Assembly (NCBI GenBank): GCA_937952395.1
Contig: CALFYV010000222.1
Span: 1-13,695, forward strand
DNA: 13,695 nucleotides
From: an uncultured Bacteriovoracaceae bacterium
GTDB lineage: Bacteria > Bdellovibrionota > Bacteriovoracia > Bacteriovoracales > Bacteriovoracaceae
Reading direction: 5' to 3'
Positions within the stretch are counted from its first letter, which is position 1. Each line of letters opens with the position of its first letter. Below are positions 6,873 through 13,695 of the stretch, piece by piece. The position numbers were made by a program, and so were the translations under genes. The notes beneath the pieces are model-generated. The model did no database searches. It was given only the letters and a program-made list of their open reading frames with translations, and had not been told where the DNA came from.

Positions 6873-9226
6873 ACACTGCCCTCAGTTCCCATTTCTGAAT
6901 CAATATCTTCATTAACTTTTTCGTCAATCAAGGATTTAACAGAAATAGCAGCTTTGGTATTCATCTTATATGATTCATAAATGGAGCGTAACTTAGAAAC
7001 AATTTCGTCTTCAACTAGGTCGGTGCGTTTTTCAAGTTCTTCAAGCTCTTTTGCTTGATACTTATACTCATCATAAATACGCTGATAATGACTTTTTTCA
7101 GAATCGGCTTTATTATCTAAAATTGTTTTTCTGTGTTCATCAAAAATCATAGTTGATTTTGAGAATTGAACATCTAAAAAAACCATCTTCTTATCAAGCA
7201 CCGCGATGGTTTCACTTAGTGTATTTAAATCTGTATGGATCCTATCGACAATTGCTGATTGCTTATAGTTAATCTCACTTCCAATATTAATAGTGGTGCT
7301 ATTAATTAATTTATCGACCGATTGGGATATCTTATTTTTAAGTGAGGTCATTTCACTTTTTAATACTTTTAGCTCTTCTTTAAACTTATCAACAGAAGGA
7401 ACTGACTTAAGACCTTCTTCGAAGGCATCAAATAAATTTGTATTTTTATTAATAGAGCTGCGGTTCTGCTCCATATTCTTCTCTAATAAACTCTTCATTG
7501 TTTGATTTAATTTTTTATAATTATCACTGATACTGGCCATTTCAATGATCTTATTGCGAACAATAGATAAATCCTTCACTAACTCTAAGTTATTTTGCGC
7601 AATTTCAGAATTGAAACCAACAATGTCGTAAATCACTTTACGAGTATCTGAGATTTGATCTTCAAGGCGATCGATTTCATCTAAGAGACCTTCACGTTGA
7701 AGAGTAACATAATCGTATTGGCGTAAAAATTTTTCAAAAATATCAACAATATTAGCGACCTCATAATCTCTTCGGATTTGCTCTTGAAACTTAGAGTCGA
7801 ATTGACCATTTTGCATAGCTTCGAGAGTCCTGGTGATTGGGCCGACGATAGAACGACCTTGATTTTCAATTGTGTCTTGTAGTGAAGCCAGAGAGTAAAA
7901 ATAAACCTGAATTGAGCGCTCTCCCTTATACTTAACAGGACTTACATACATTTCGTATGGCTCAAAGCTTTGCTGGCCTTCTGCTTTGGCTTGAATCTGA
8001 TAGATTCCAGCTACATCATTTTTAACGGCTTCAAAAACCGGATCATTTTCACCAAGATTGGTATATTTAGCTAAGTAGTCCCAGCTGATTTGCTCATTCA
8101 TAACTTCATCTTGTGAAATAGACCAAATATCACAGAAGTATTGATTGGCCCAAGTGACTTTCAAATTTTTATCTAGAAGTACTGAAGCGAAAGGTAGTGT
8201 TTCCTGAAAAATAGTTCCGTAACGCATTCTCTTATGAACGTACTGACCTAGTTTACTGAATTTATTTTTAAAATCGTAAGAAAAATCATCTCCGAATTCC
8301 TTACCTTCAATCAAGTTCTTTTCATTTACTTCAAGTATTTTAGCTTCGATAGATGCTTGTAAACCTGTTTCATATTTTTTTTGAAGTAAATGACCAAATC
8401 CAAGTAGAGACGCACTCAAAAATATCAGGCTGACAAGTAAATACAAAAAGTAATGACCGTAACGATCGGCTTCTACTTTTTGACTCGACAGTTTGGGTTG
8501 CAAGGTACTCAACCATTGCTCAAAAGATTTCTTGTAACTATTTTGAACTTCATCAAATGATTTTTTAGTAATTGCGTAATTACCTAATAGCTCTAGCTCA
8601 ACTCTTAACGAATCAAGTCTGGATAAAATATTTTGCTTCTCTTCTGGAGAAAGAACGGAGGTAAGTGTCACTTTACGCATAATCCGCAAATCACGCATTG
8701 TATCTTCTATGGTTTTTTCTAAATTTTTACTAGCAGATTTTTTTGAAGCAAGCCTTCCAATAACTCGTGAGCTCATTCTTGTCAGAGTTTGCCAGTTGTT
8801 TTGGACTACGTACTTTTCAAAGCTTTTTATTTTTTCATGAAAAACTCTGAAAGCATCTTCCGTTTTTGAGATAGATAGAAGCTTACTAAAAGAATCCTTG
8901 ATCGCAATGCCGCCTTTTTCTAGATTAGCATATGAGTCATCTTTAATAATTCGATTGACCTTGCGAAGTTTATTTTCAAAATAATCAAATTTTCTCACTG
9001 CTCGATTCACTTCTCCCATCGCGACAGCTTCACTAATATATTCGAGCGATTTATCTTCTTTGAAACCATCAATGGTTTGAGTAACTTCATAAACAGACGA
9101 AGTATGACTGCCATCGAGATAACCTTTTGACCATAGATAAAACAAAGTCGAAAAGCATGTCAGCATCAGAAATACCAACACAAACTGGTAATAATAAGGG
9201 AACAATTGAATTAGTCTTTTGGCCAT
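6869..9226 (-). CDS. Two-TM PAS-domain protein with long cytoplasmic coiled coil, no known output domain
   Basis: This 785-residue protein is not a family I can name. TM1 (about 14-33) and TM2 (about 258-279) flank a helical, charged extracytoplasmic domain of about 220 residues. After TM2 come a linker, a PAS domain (about 337-445, with LPFASVLLDKNLKVTWANQ as its start), then VGPITRTLEAMQNGQFDSKF (461-480), which looks like a HAMP-like or signalling helix. The rest (about 500-770) is nearly continuous amphipathic coiled coil. I see no histidine kinase, GGDEF, EAL, phosphatase or receiver domain. The highly conserved chemoreceptor hairpin tip (E.QTNLLALNAAIEAAR) is also absent. It follows fliA by 128 bp on the same strand, in a position where polar-flagellum loci often carry chemotaxis genes, so a role in motility signalling is possible but inferred. 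The ATG has AGGA 6 nt upstream. Confidence 0.85.
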   Translation of the reverse strand: MAKRLIQLFPYYYQFVLVFLMLTCFSTLFYLWSKGYLDGSHTSSVYEVTQTIDGFKEDKSLEYISEAVAMGEVNRAVRKFDYFENKLRKVNRIIKDDSYANLEKGGIAIKDSFSKLLSISKTEDAFRVFHEKIKSFEKYVVQNNWQTLTRMSSRVIGRLASKKSASKNLEKTIEDTMRDLRIMRKVTLTSVLSPEEKQNILSRLDSLRVELELLGNYAITKKSFDEVQNSYKKSFEQWLSTLQPKLSSQKVEADRYGHYFLYLLVSLIFLSASLLGFGHLLQKKYETGLQASIEAKILEVNEKNLIEGKEFGDDFSYDFKNKFSKLGQYVHKRMRYGTIFQETLPFASVLLDKNLKVTWANQYFCDIWSISQDEVMNEQISWDYLAKYTNLGENDPVFEAVKNDVAGIYQIQAKAEGQQSFEPYEMYVSPVKYKGERSIQVYFYSLASLQDTIENQGRSIVGPITRTLEAMQNGQFDSKFQEQIRRDYEVANIVDIFEKFLRQYDYVTLQREGLLDEIDRLEDQISDTRKVIYDIVGFNSEIAQNNLELVKDLSIVRNKIIEMASISDNYKKLNQTMKSLLEKNMEQNRSSINKNTNLFDAFEEGLKSVPSVDKFKEELKVLKSEMTSLKNKISQSVDKLINSTTINIGSEINYKQSAIVDRIHTDLNTLSETIAVLDKKMVFLDVQFSKSTMIFDEHRKTILDNKADSEKSHYQRIYDEYKYQAKELEELEKRTDLVEDEIVSKLRSIYESYKMNTKAAISVKSLIDEKVNEDIDSEMGTEGSV

Positions 9227-9258
9227 AAAACTTCCTGTTTTCCGTACCTTACCTAAGG

Positions 9259-9277
9259 GGAGATTGTTTTAGTCTCC
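9259..9277 (-). repeat. Small inverted repeat in the leader of the PAS/coiled-coil gene
   Basis: GGAGA (9273-9277) and TCTCC (9259-9263) on the minus strand frame a 9-nt loop. It would sit at the 5' end of the transcript predicted from the promoter above. There is no T-tract, so it is not a terminator. It might stabilise the leader, or may be chance. Confidence 0.3.
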
Positions 9278-9284
9278 AATTAGT

Positions 9285-9312
9285 ATTATGGTACAAACTG
9301 TCTAAAAGTGAA
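9285..9312 (-). promoter_or_regulatory. Candidate sigma-70 promoter for the PAS/coiled-coil gene
   Basis: Minus-strand TTCACT (9307-9312, 4 of 6) and CATAAT (9285-9290, 5 of 6) are spaced by 16 bp in the gap after fliA. Transcription would start near 9278, giving a leader of about 50 nt that opens with a small stem. No sigma-28 type TAAA-N15-GCCGATAA element was found here. Confidence 0.4.
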
Positions 9313-9354
9313 AGGTTTTCATTCTTTCCTAAGACCGAGTAAAGCGTACGGTCA

Positions 9355-10140
9355 TTAGACAGCAATATCTTCAACCGAATCAAAACTTGTTTTCAATTTC
9401 GCTCTTAACTTAAGAATGGCTTGAGTATGAAGTTGTGAAATTCTTGATTCAGTTACATCTAATACTTGACCAATCTCTTTGAGATTTAGGTCTTCAAAAT
9501 AATATAAGGATAAAACTAATCTTTGTTTTTCGGGAAGTGATCTAATTCCTTCTTTTATAATCTCTTGTGCTCTTTTGTAATTAACAGCTGCAAAGGGATT
9601 AGAGGAACGTCTGTGTTCTAGCAGGCCCATAAGAAGCTTTTTATCACCTCTATTGAAGCTTGCGGAGTCATCAATATTAAGCAAGGAAACAGATTTTGCT
9701 TTATTGAGCAAATCATAGAATTCGTCTTGAGTAAGACTTAATTCAGCACACATCTCTTCATCTGTGGCAGGACGACCAAGTTCTCCCTCTAACTTCACAT
9801 AAGCTTTTTCGACAAGCTTTGCTTTTTCACGAACTGAACGTGGAACCCAATCTTGAGCACGCAATTCATCCAGAATTGAACCTCTTATCCTAAATTCAGC
9901 ATATGTTTTAAATTTGTTATCACGAGAGGGATCAAATTTTTCAATTGCATCCATGAGACCAATAACACCACAGGAAATCAAATCATCCAGCTCGATATTA
10001 GCTGGAAGCCTAGAAGCTATCTTTTGAGCTATGTACCTAACAAGAGGAGCATATTCAATGATAATTTCGTCTTTAACGACGGGGTCAACTGTTGAACGGT
10101 AATCTTTGAGTTTTCTAAGCTTGTTAGTTAGCGATGACAT
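9355..10140 (-). CDS. fliA: Flagellar RNA polymerase sigma factor FliA (sigma-28)
   Basis: FliA directs RNA polymerase to late flagellar promoters (flagellin, motor, chemotaxis) and is normally held by the anti-sigma factor FlgM. At 261 residues it has the sigma-70 group 3 layout without region 1. Region 2 (about 22-95) includes IELDDLISCGVIGLMDAI and the FliA/WhiG-typical RIRGSILDELRAQDWVPRSVR stretch from about 84. Region 3 (about 105-155) includes LGRPATDEEM. Region 4 (about 195-250) has the helix-turn-helix LNLKEIGQVLDVTESRISQL. The ATG at 10140 has an excellent AAGGAG 6 nt upstream, and the gene follows flhG by 16 nt, so it lies in the flhA-flhF-flhG-fliA operon. WhiG-type sporulation sigma factors share the fold, but the context makes FliA clear. 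Confidence 0.95.
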   Translation of the reverse strand: MSSLTNKLRKLKDYRSTVDPVVKDEIIIEYAPLVRYIAQKIASRLPANIELDDLISCGVIGLMDAIEKFDPSRDNKFKTYAEFRIRGSILDELRAQDWVPRSVREKAKLVEKAYVKLEGELGRPATDEEMCAELSLTQDEFYDLLNKAKSVSLLNIDDSASFNRGDKKLLMGLLEHRRSSNPFAAVNYKRAQEIIKEGIRSLPEKQRLVLSLYYFEDLNLKEIGQVLDVTESRISQLHTQAILKLRAKLKTSFDSVEDIAV

Positions 10141-10156
10141 CTAGCACTCCTTGCAA

Positions 10157-11047
10157 TCATTGAATATCAAATAGCGCGCTCTCCGTTGTCGTTTTTGACT
10201 GCGACAACATCCCTTGGTGATAACGCCTACTGATTTTTTCGGTAAAGCTGCTAACAAGCTTAGCGAAGTCTTTATGAGCGGAAGAATCTTCCGTTTCTAT
10301 AAAATATTTATCAAAGCAATCGGTGGGAAAATCATACTTTTTTAATCCACCAAGTACCTGGGTTCTAACATTTAAAAAATTTTCAGCTGTTTCGCTTATT
10401 GTCTGAACAACTTTTGCAAATTGTTTTTTATGACTAAGCATATTGACAATCAAATGGTTTTCTTTAATTTCATAATTTTTGGCCAAAAGCTTTATTAATG
10501 AGTACGAGTCGGTAATAGATGAGCGATCAGGCGTTGCTACTATGAGCCTATAATTACAATAGGCTGACAAATTAACAGAATCCTTAGATATGCCTGCTGG
10601 TGAATCAAGGATGATATAATCATAATCTTCCTCATGACTATAAATGATATCTATAATCACTTCATACATTTGAAAATTTTCATGAAAAATATCTAAATTG
10701 CCGTTAGCGGCTGGCAAAATGTGAAGATTATCTAATTTATATAGACACTCATCAAAACTGATATTTGAAGTTAGTAAATCATGAAATCTATTGTTTATTG
10801 GGAGATTCAATTTAATAGATGTATTTGATAAATTAAAATCGCAATCTATCAATAAAACCTTATAATCTTTCTTGCTTAATTCTTTTGCAAGTTTTACAGC
10901 AATGGAGGTTTTACCAACTCCGCCTTTGCCGCTAGCAATGGAAATAGTAACTGCTTTTTTAGGTTGAAATTTTTCTCTTAAGGCTTTAAATTTTTCGGCA
11001 TCAGAACTAAATGAATACAACCAATCACTAATATTAGCGCTCGACAT
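10157..11047 (-). CDS. flhG: Flagellar number regulator FlhG (FleN), MinD/ParA-like ATPase
   Basis: FlhG is a MinD-like ATPase that limits the number of polar flagella. It dimerises on ATP at the membrane, partners FlhF, and in some species restrains the master regulator. The deviant Walker A SGKGGVGKTS (39-48) is intact, with the signature lysine K41 and the P-loop K46. Switch I reads DCDFNLSN (68-75; the family usually has DADLGLAN) and switch II DSPAG (148-152). Before the ATPase core, the family carries a short activating motif DQAxxLR; here the matching stretch reads EKFKALR (18-24), with the Gln and first Ala not conserved. Length, 296 residues, is normal. GGAG 5 nt before the ATG supports the start. 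It lies 37 nt after flhF, a gap filled largely by a 9-bp hairpin, and 16 nt before fliA. Confidence 0.93.
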   Translation of the reverse strand: MSSANISDWLYSFSSDAEKFKALREKFQPKKAVTISIASGKGGVGKTSIAVKLAKELSKKDYKVLLIDCDFNLSNTSIKLNLPINNRFHDLLTSNISFDECLYKLDNLHILPAANGNLDIFHENFQMYEVIIDIIYSHEEDYDYIILDSPAGISKDSVNLSAYCNYRLIVATPDRSSITDSYSLIKLLAKNYEIKENHLIVNMLSHKKQFAKVVQTISETAENFLNVRTQVLGGLKKYDFPTDCFDKYFIETEDSSAHKDFAKLVSSFTEKISRRYHQGMLSQSKTTTESALFDIQ

Positions 11048-11061
11048 CCTGTCTCCTCATT

Positions 11062-11084
11062 AAATTTCTCTTCCTGAGAAATTT
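11062..11084 (-). repeat. Perfect 9-bp hairpin between flhF and flhG
   Basis: AAATTTCTC and GAGAAATTT (11076-11084 and 11062-11070) frame the 5-nt loop AGGAA on the minus strand. The stem starts immediately after the flhF TAG and ends 14 nt before the flhG ATG, with the flhG ribosome site just beyond it. It is AU-rich and lacks a U-tract, so it is unlikely to be a strong intrinsic terminator. It could set the FlhF:FlhG ratio through processing, attenuation or access to the ribosome site. Confidence 0.6.
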
Positions 11085-12479
11085 CTACAATTTAAACAAC
11101 GACCCTAAAAGTCTCTCTGAAGTAGCTGCTTCAATATCTTCAGGAATAACTCTGCCTATTCCAAAAAATACCAATGGCAACTTCTTAAACTCATCATGTA
11201 CATTAATAAGTGCCCCAAAATTAAGACACATATCTATATGATTAATTATAATTCCGTTTAAAAAATTACAATACTTGGAAATTATTTTTCTATTGTAAAT
11301 TTCAGAGTGTATAGCAGATACATTTAGAAGCACTTCTACATTTGAGAAATTTTTAGTTAAGTTTTCGATAATTTCTTTTGCGTTTTCCTTTTTTAAACAA
11401 TTTACATTTAAATCGATAAAAATTGAAATATCGTTATCTTGGTTACGTCGACAGTGACCTATCACTTCAGAAATACTGCTTACATTTTCCGTAGAAATAT
11501 CTAATAGTTTATCTACCCTTTCTTCGCTTGTGTTTTTATCTCCAAATTTAAGGATCAGAGAATTTGAGGCAAGTGAAGCAATTTTACGAATACAAGTTGT
11601 TTGTCCACTTGCTCCTTCTGATATAAAAAGAGTAATGGTTGCCCCGTTAGACTCTTCTGAAAATCTGGCCCGCTTAACATTTATTGAATCATTTAGCTCT
11701 TTTAATGCCAGGTCGAAAACTAAGTCCGAATTCTCTAAATCTTCTGCGCTAAGTTGAGCACAAATTTTCTTAACAAGTTTTGCAATAACTCTAGCGTTTA
11801 AATCTAAGGTCTTTAAAGTTGTTTTTAATTCCTCTATGCCCGCTGGTCCAGAGTTTTGGCGATTTAAAGTCATGTCTTGCATGAAGCTTGCTAGCTTGTA
11901 CTCTAGATCTTGAATTTTTTGTTCCTGTTTTTGGAGCTGATTGGAATAGTCAAACTGAGTAGTTCGTTGCGGTTGTTCAATGTAGCTTGATCTCGCAGTT
12001 GCTATTTCTTCCTCACTTGTTGGCTCATCGTATTCATTAATGAACTGATGCAATTGAACTGACGAAGATTTAATTGCTTCATCATTCTTTGTAGATTGTG
12101 TTAAAAAGGCATCTAAGTTTACTGAACTTTGCTTTTGTACCTCTAATTTTGTCTGTGTATCATTTCTTTTAACAGTTTTATTTAGAGCTAAATGCTCATA
12201 AGGATTGTTGAATTTATTAATAGACTCTTTTATTTTTTCAGAGCTATTGCTGTAAAATCTTTCTTTGTTGGTTTTATCTAAGACTTTATCAACATTAGCT
12301 TTACTTACATAACTTCTTTCAGAAATGGCAGCCGTAATTTCAATTTTACCTTTTTTAAATGCTCCGGATAAACCTTTGTTTGTTTTGGTTTTCAGAATAA
12401 TAGCATCGGGCCCAAGTTCACTTTTAACTTGTCTGATCACTTCTTCTAAAGATTCACCTTCAAATTTCCTGACATGCAT
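11085..12479 (-). CDS. flhF: FlhF, SRP-type GTPase-like polar flagellum protein with degenerate GTPase motifs
   Basis: FlhF marks the cell pole and recruits the first flagellar components; classical FlhF is the third SRP-family GTPase, beside Ffh and FtsY. The N-terminal B domain is typical (MHVRKFEGESLEEVIRQVKS, then LGPDAIIL). A Gln/Ser/Asn-rich linker follows to about 205, then the helical N domain (about 208-275) and the G domain. The G domain aligns along its whole length but its catalytic motifs are lost. The P-loop reads EGASGQTTCIRKIA, with Q293 in place of the Walker A lysine. The DTxRxxA motif is absent. The DTAGR position reads FIDLN (354-358) and TKxD reads NHID (413-416). The tail FGIGRVIPEDIEAA (439-452) still matches the family. 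No frameshift is visible. The start has GAGG 7 nt upstream inside the end of flhA, one base after its stop. Identity is secure from architecture and operon; GTPase activity is doubtful. Confidence 0.92.
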   Translation of the reverse strand: MHVRKFEGESLEEVIRQVKSELGPDAIILKTKTNKGLSGAFKKGKIEITAAISERSYVSKANVDKVLDKTNKERFYSNSSEKIKESINKFNNPYEHLALNKTVKRNDTQTKLEVQKQSSVNLDAFLTQSTKNDEAIKSSSVQLHQFINEYDEPTSEEEIATARSSYIEQPQRTTQFDYSNQLQKQEQKIQDLEYKLASFMQDMTLNRQNSGPAGIEELKTTLKTLDLNARVIAKLVKKICAQLSAEDLENSDLVFDLALKELNDSINVKRARFSEESNGATITLFISEGASGQTTCIRKIASLASNSLILKFGDKNTSEERVDKLLDISTENVSSISEVIGHCRRNQDNDISIFIDLNVNCLKKENAKEIIENLTKNFSNVEVLLNVSAIHSEIYNRKIISKYCNFLNGIIINHIDMCLNFGALINVHDEFKKLPLVFFGIGRVIPEDIEAATSERLLGSLFKL

Positions 12480-12480
12480 C

Positions 12481-13695
12481 CTACAACCTCACAGTTCCAA
12501 GCGATTTAATATTTGCATCAGGGCTTAGTTCATTATGACTTACTACGACTAGATTCGGAATAAATTTTTCAGTCAAATGTTTAAAATGCCTTCTGATGAG
12601 CGGTGAGCAAAGTATTACCATTTTCTCACCTAAGTTTGTTGCTTCTTCTATTTTTTCATTTAAGCTAGCCAAAATTGATTGAGTAAGTTTCGTTTCCATA
12701 CTAAGTTGAGAACCCTGATCCGTTTCGATAACAGCTCCAGCAACTGCTTCCTCCACACTTCGGTCAAGCGTAAATAATGGAATATCACCTTGGTCATTCT
12801 TAATACTTTCGCTGATAGTCCTGTATAGTGCCTGACGAGAGTACTCGGTTAACTGATCACTGTTTTTAATCTTATCGCCAACTTCTGCAAGGCTTTCCAA
12901 GACTGTTCTTAAATCTCGAATTGAAACTCCTTCCTTGAGAAGATTTTGTAATACCTTAAGAACTACACCTAAAGGCAAAATATCGGGGATTAAATCACTA
13001 ACAACTTTTGGATAATTAGCTTTAAAGTTATCTAAAACTCTTACCAATTCCTGGCGACCAAAAAGTTCATGCAGATTGGTTTTTAAAAGTTCAGTTAAAT
13101 GTGTTGCAATAACAGTTGAAAGATCAACGACTGTGTAACCATTATATTGAGCCTCATCTCTCAGATCTTCTCCAATCCAAACCGCTGGTAAACCAAAAAC
13201 TGGCTCTTTTGTTTCAATACCATCAATTGGTTCAATGACTGTACCTGGATCCATGGCCAAAAAGTGATCTGGCATCATCTCACCACTTGCAACTTCGATG
13301 CCTTTGATTTTTATCGAGTAACCACCTGGTTTTAGTTCTAAATTATCTTTAATTCTTACAGAAGGAATGATAACTCCCCAATCAATCGCAAATTGCTTCC
13401 TGATATGACTTATCCTCTCTAATAAATCACCATTTTGTTGAGCATCTACAATATTGACTAACCCGTAGCCAACTTCTAATTCTACTAACTCCAAAGAGAG
13501 CAAGTCTTCTAAATTCTCACCAGTAGATTTTTTCTCTTCGAGCTCCTTCACACGACTACTTTCAAGTTGCAATTTATTAGCACGTTCTATTCTAAAACCG
13601 ACAAAACCAATCACTGCTCCAATAAAGAAAAAAGGAAGCATTGGTAAACAAGGTATCAAAGAAAAAAGAACTAAAATGACAAAAACGATATAAAG
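12481..13695 (-). CDS. flhA: Flagellar type III export gate protein FlhA, C-terminal part
   Basis: FlhA forms the nonameric export gate of the flagellar type III secretion system. Its cytoplasmic domain docks chaperone-substrate complexes and the ATPase ring. The window holds the last 404 residues of a protein that is usually about 690-700; the frame stays open through the right edge (LYIVFVILVLFSLIPCLPML), which is the last TM region, so no start codon is in view. The cytoplasmic domain shows the family landmarks: GLPAVWI, GYTVVDLSTVIATHLTELLK, LFGRQEL, and near the end LCSPLIRRHFKHLTEKFIPN followed by VVSHNELSP. The stop TAG lies one base before the flhF ATG. It is the first gene visible of the flhA-flhF-flhG-fliA operon; more flagellar genes are likely upstream. 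Confidence 0.96.
   Translation of the reverse strand, partial: LYIVFVILVLFSLIPCLPMLPFFFIGAVIGFVGFRIERANKLQLESSRVKELEEKKSTGENLEDLLSLELVELEVGYGLVNIVDAQQNGDLLERISHIRKQFAIDWGVIIPSVRIKDNLELKPGGYSIKIKGIEVASGEMMPDHFLAMDPGTVIEPIDGIETKEPVFGLPAVWIGEDLRDEAQYNGYTVVDLSTVIATHLTELLKTNLHELFGRQELVRVLDNFKANYPKVVSDLIPDILPLGVVLKVLQNLLKEGVSIRDLRTVLESLAEVGDKIKNSDQLTEYSRQALYRTISESIKNDQGDIPLFTLDRSVEEAVAGAVIETDQGSQLSMETKLTQSILASLNEKIEEATNLGEKMVILCSPLIRRHFKHLTEKFIPNLVVVSHNELSPDANIKSLGTVRL

Noticed and set aside
6869..9226. Methyl-accepting chemotaxis protein or histidine kinase
   Set aside because: The long coiled coil suggests a chemoreceptor, but the hairpin tip motif is absent, and no H-box, N-box or G-box of a kinase is present.
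9333..9353. GACCG/CGGTC hairpin just after the fliA stop as a terminator
   Set aside because: Only 5 bp with an 11-nt loop and no T-tract after it; too weak to call.
9227..9354. Sigma-28 promoter or cyclic-di-GMP riboswitch ahead of the PAS/coiled-coil gene
   Set aside because: No TAAA-N15-GCCGATAA match, and none of the conserved GEMM riboswitch core was seen; the only inverted repeats are short.
13657..13659. TTG at 13659 as the start of flhA
   Set aside because: The frame stays open to the window edge with TM-type sequence, and FlhA is about 300 residues longer; this is an internal Leu codon in a partial gene.

Overview
The window is AT-rich and tightly packed bacterial chromosome, with no gap longer than about 190 bases. 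The strongest clue to lineage is the order flhA-flhF-flhG-fliA, the arrangement typical of polar-flagellated Proteobacteria and Bdellovibrionota. Together with the low GC and the large unfamiliar outer-membrane protein and lipoprotein, this makes a Bdellovibrio-and-like-organisms relative (Bacteriovorax/Halobacteriovorax type) my best guess. That is an inference from gene content, not a database match. I see no tRNA, rRNA, CRISPR array, insertion sequence or phage gene.

Left part (1-5403, minus strand), in transcription order: ybeY (rRNA-maturation endoribonuclease), a 191-bp gap with a possible promoter, an outer-membrane beta-barrel gene, a 900-residue lipoprotein gene 2 nt behind it, and prfB (release factor 2, running off the left edge). 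prfB probably starts on a TAATG that overlaps the lipoprotein stop. It carries the classical in-frame UGA with an upstream Shine-Dalgarno-like stimulator, so full RF2 needs a +1 ribosomal frameshift.

Middle part (5462-6872, plus strand): mazG (NTP pyrophosphohydrolase) and coaE (dephospho-CoA kinase) overlap by 17 nt as a housekeeping pair divergent from ybeY. The coaE stop overlaps the stop of the convergent gene by 4 bp (TTAA), leaving no room for an intergenic terminator.

Right part (6869-13695, minus strand): flhA (C-terminal half; the rest is beyond the right edge), flhF, flhG and fliA form one operon. These are the export gate, the polar flagellar placement and number regulators, and sigma-28. 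A 128-bp gap with a candidate promoter follows, then a two-TM protein with a PAS domain and a long cytoplasmic coiled coil but no recognisable output domain.

The most notable observation is that FlhF looks like a pseudo-GTPase. Its Walker A lysine is glutamine (Q293), the DTxR and DTAGR motifs of SRP-type GTPases are gone, and TKxD has become NHID, yet the frame is intact and the overall FlhF architecture is kept. FlhG keeps a good Walker A, but its N-terminal DQAxxLR motif, which in other species stimulates FlhF GTP hydrolysis, also appears eroded. The two changes are consistent with a lineage in which FlhF no longer cycles GTP.
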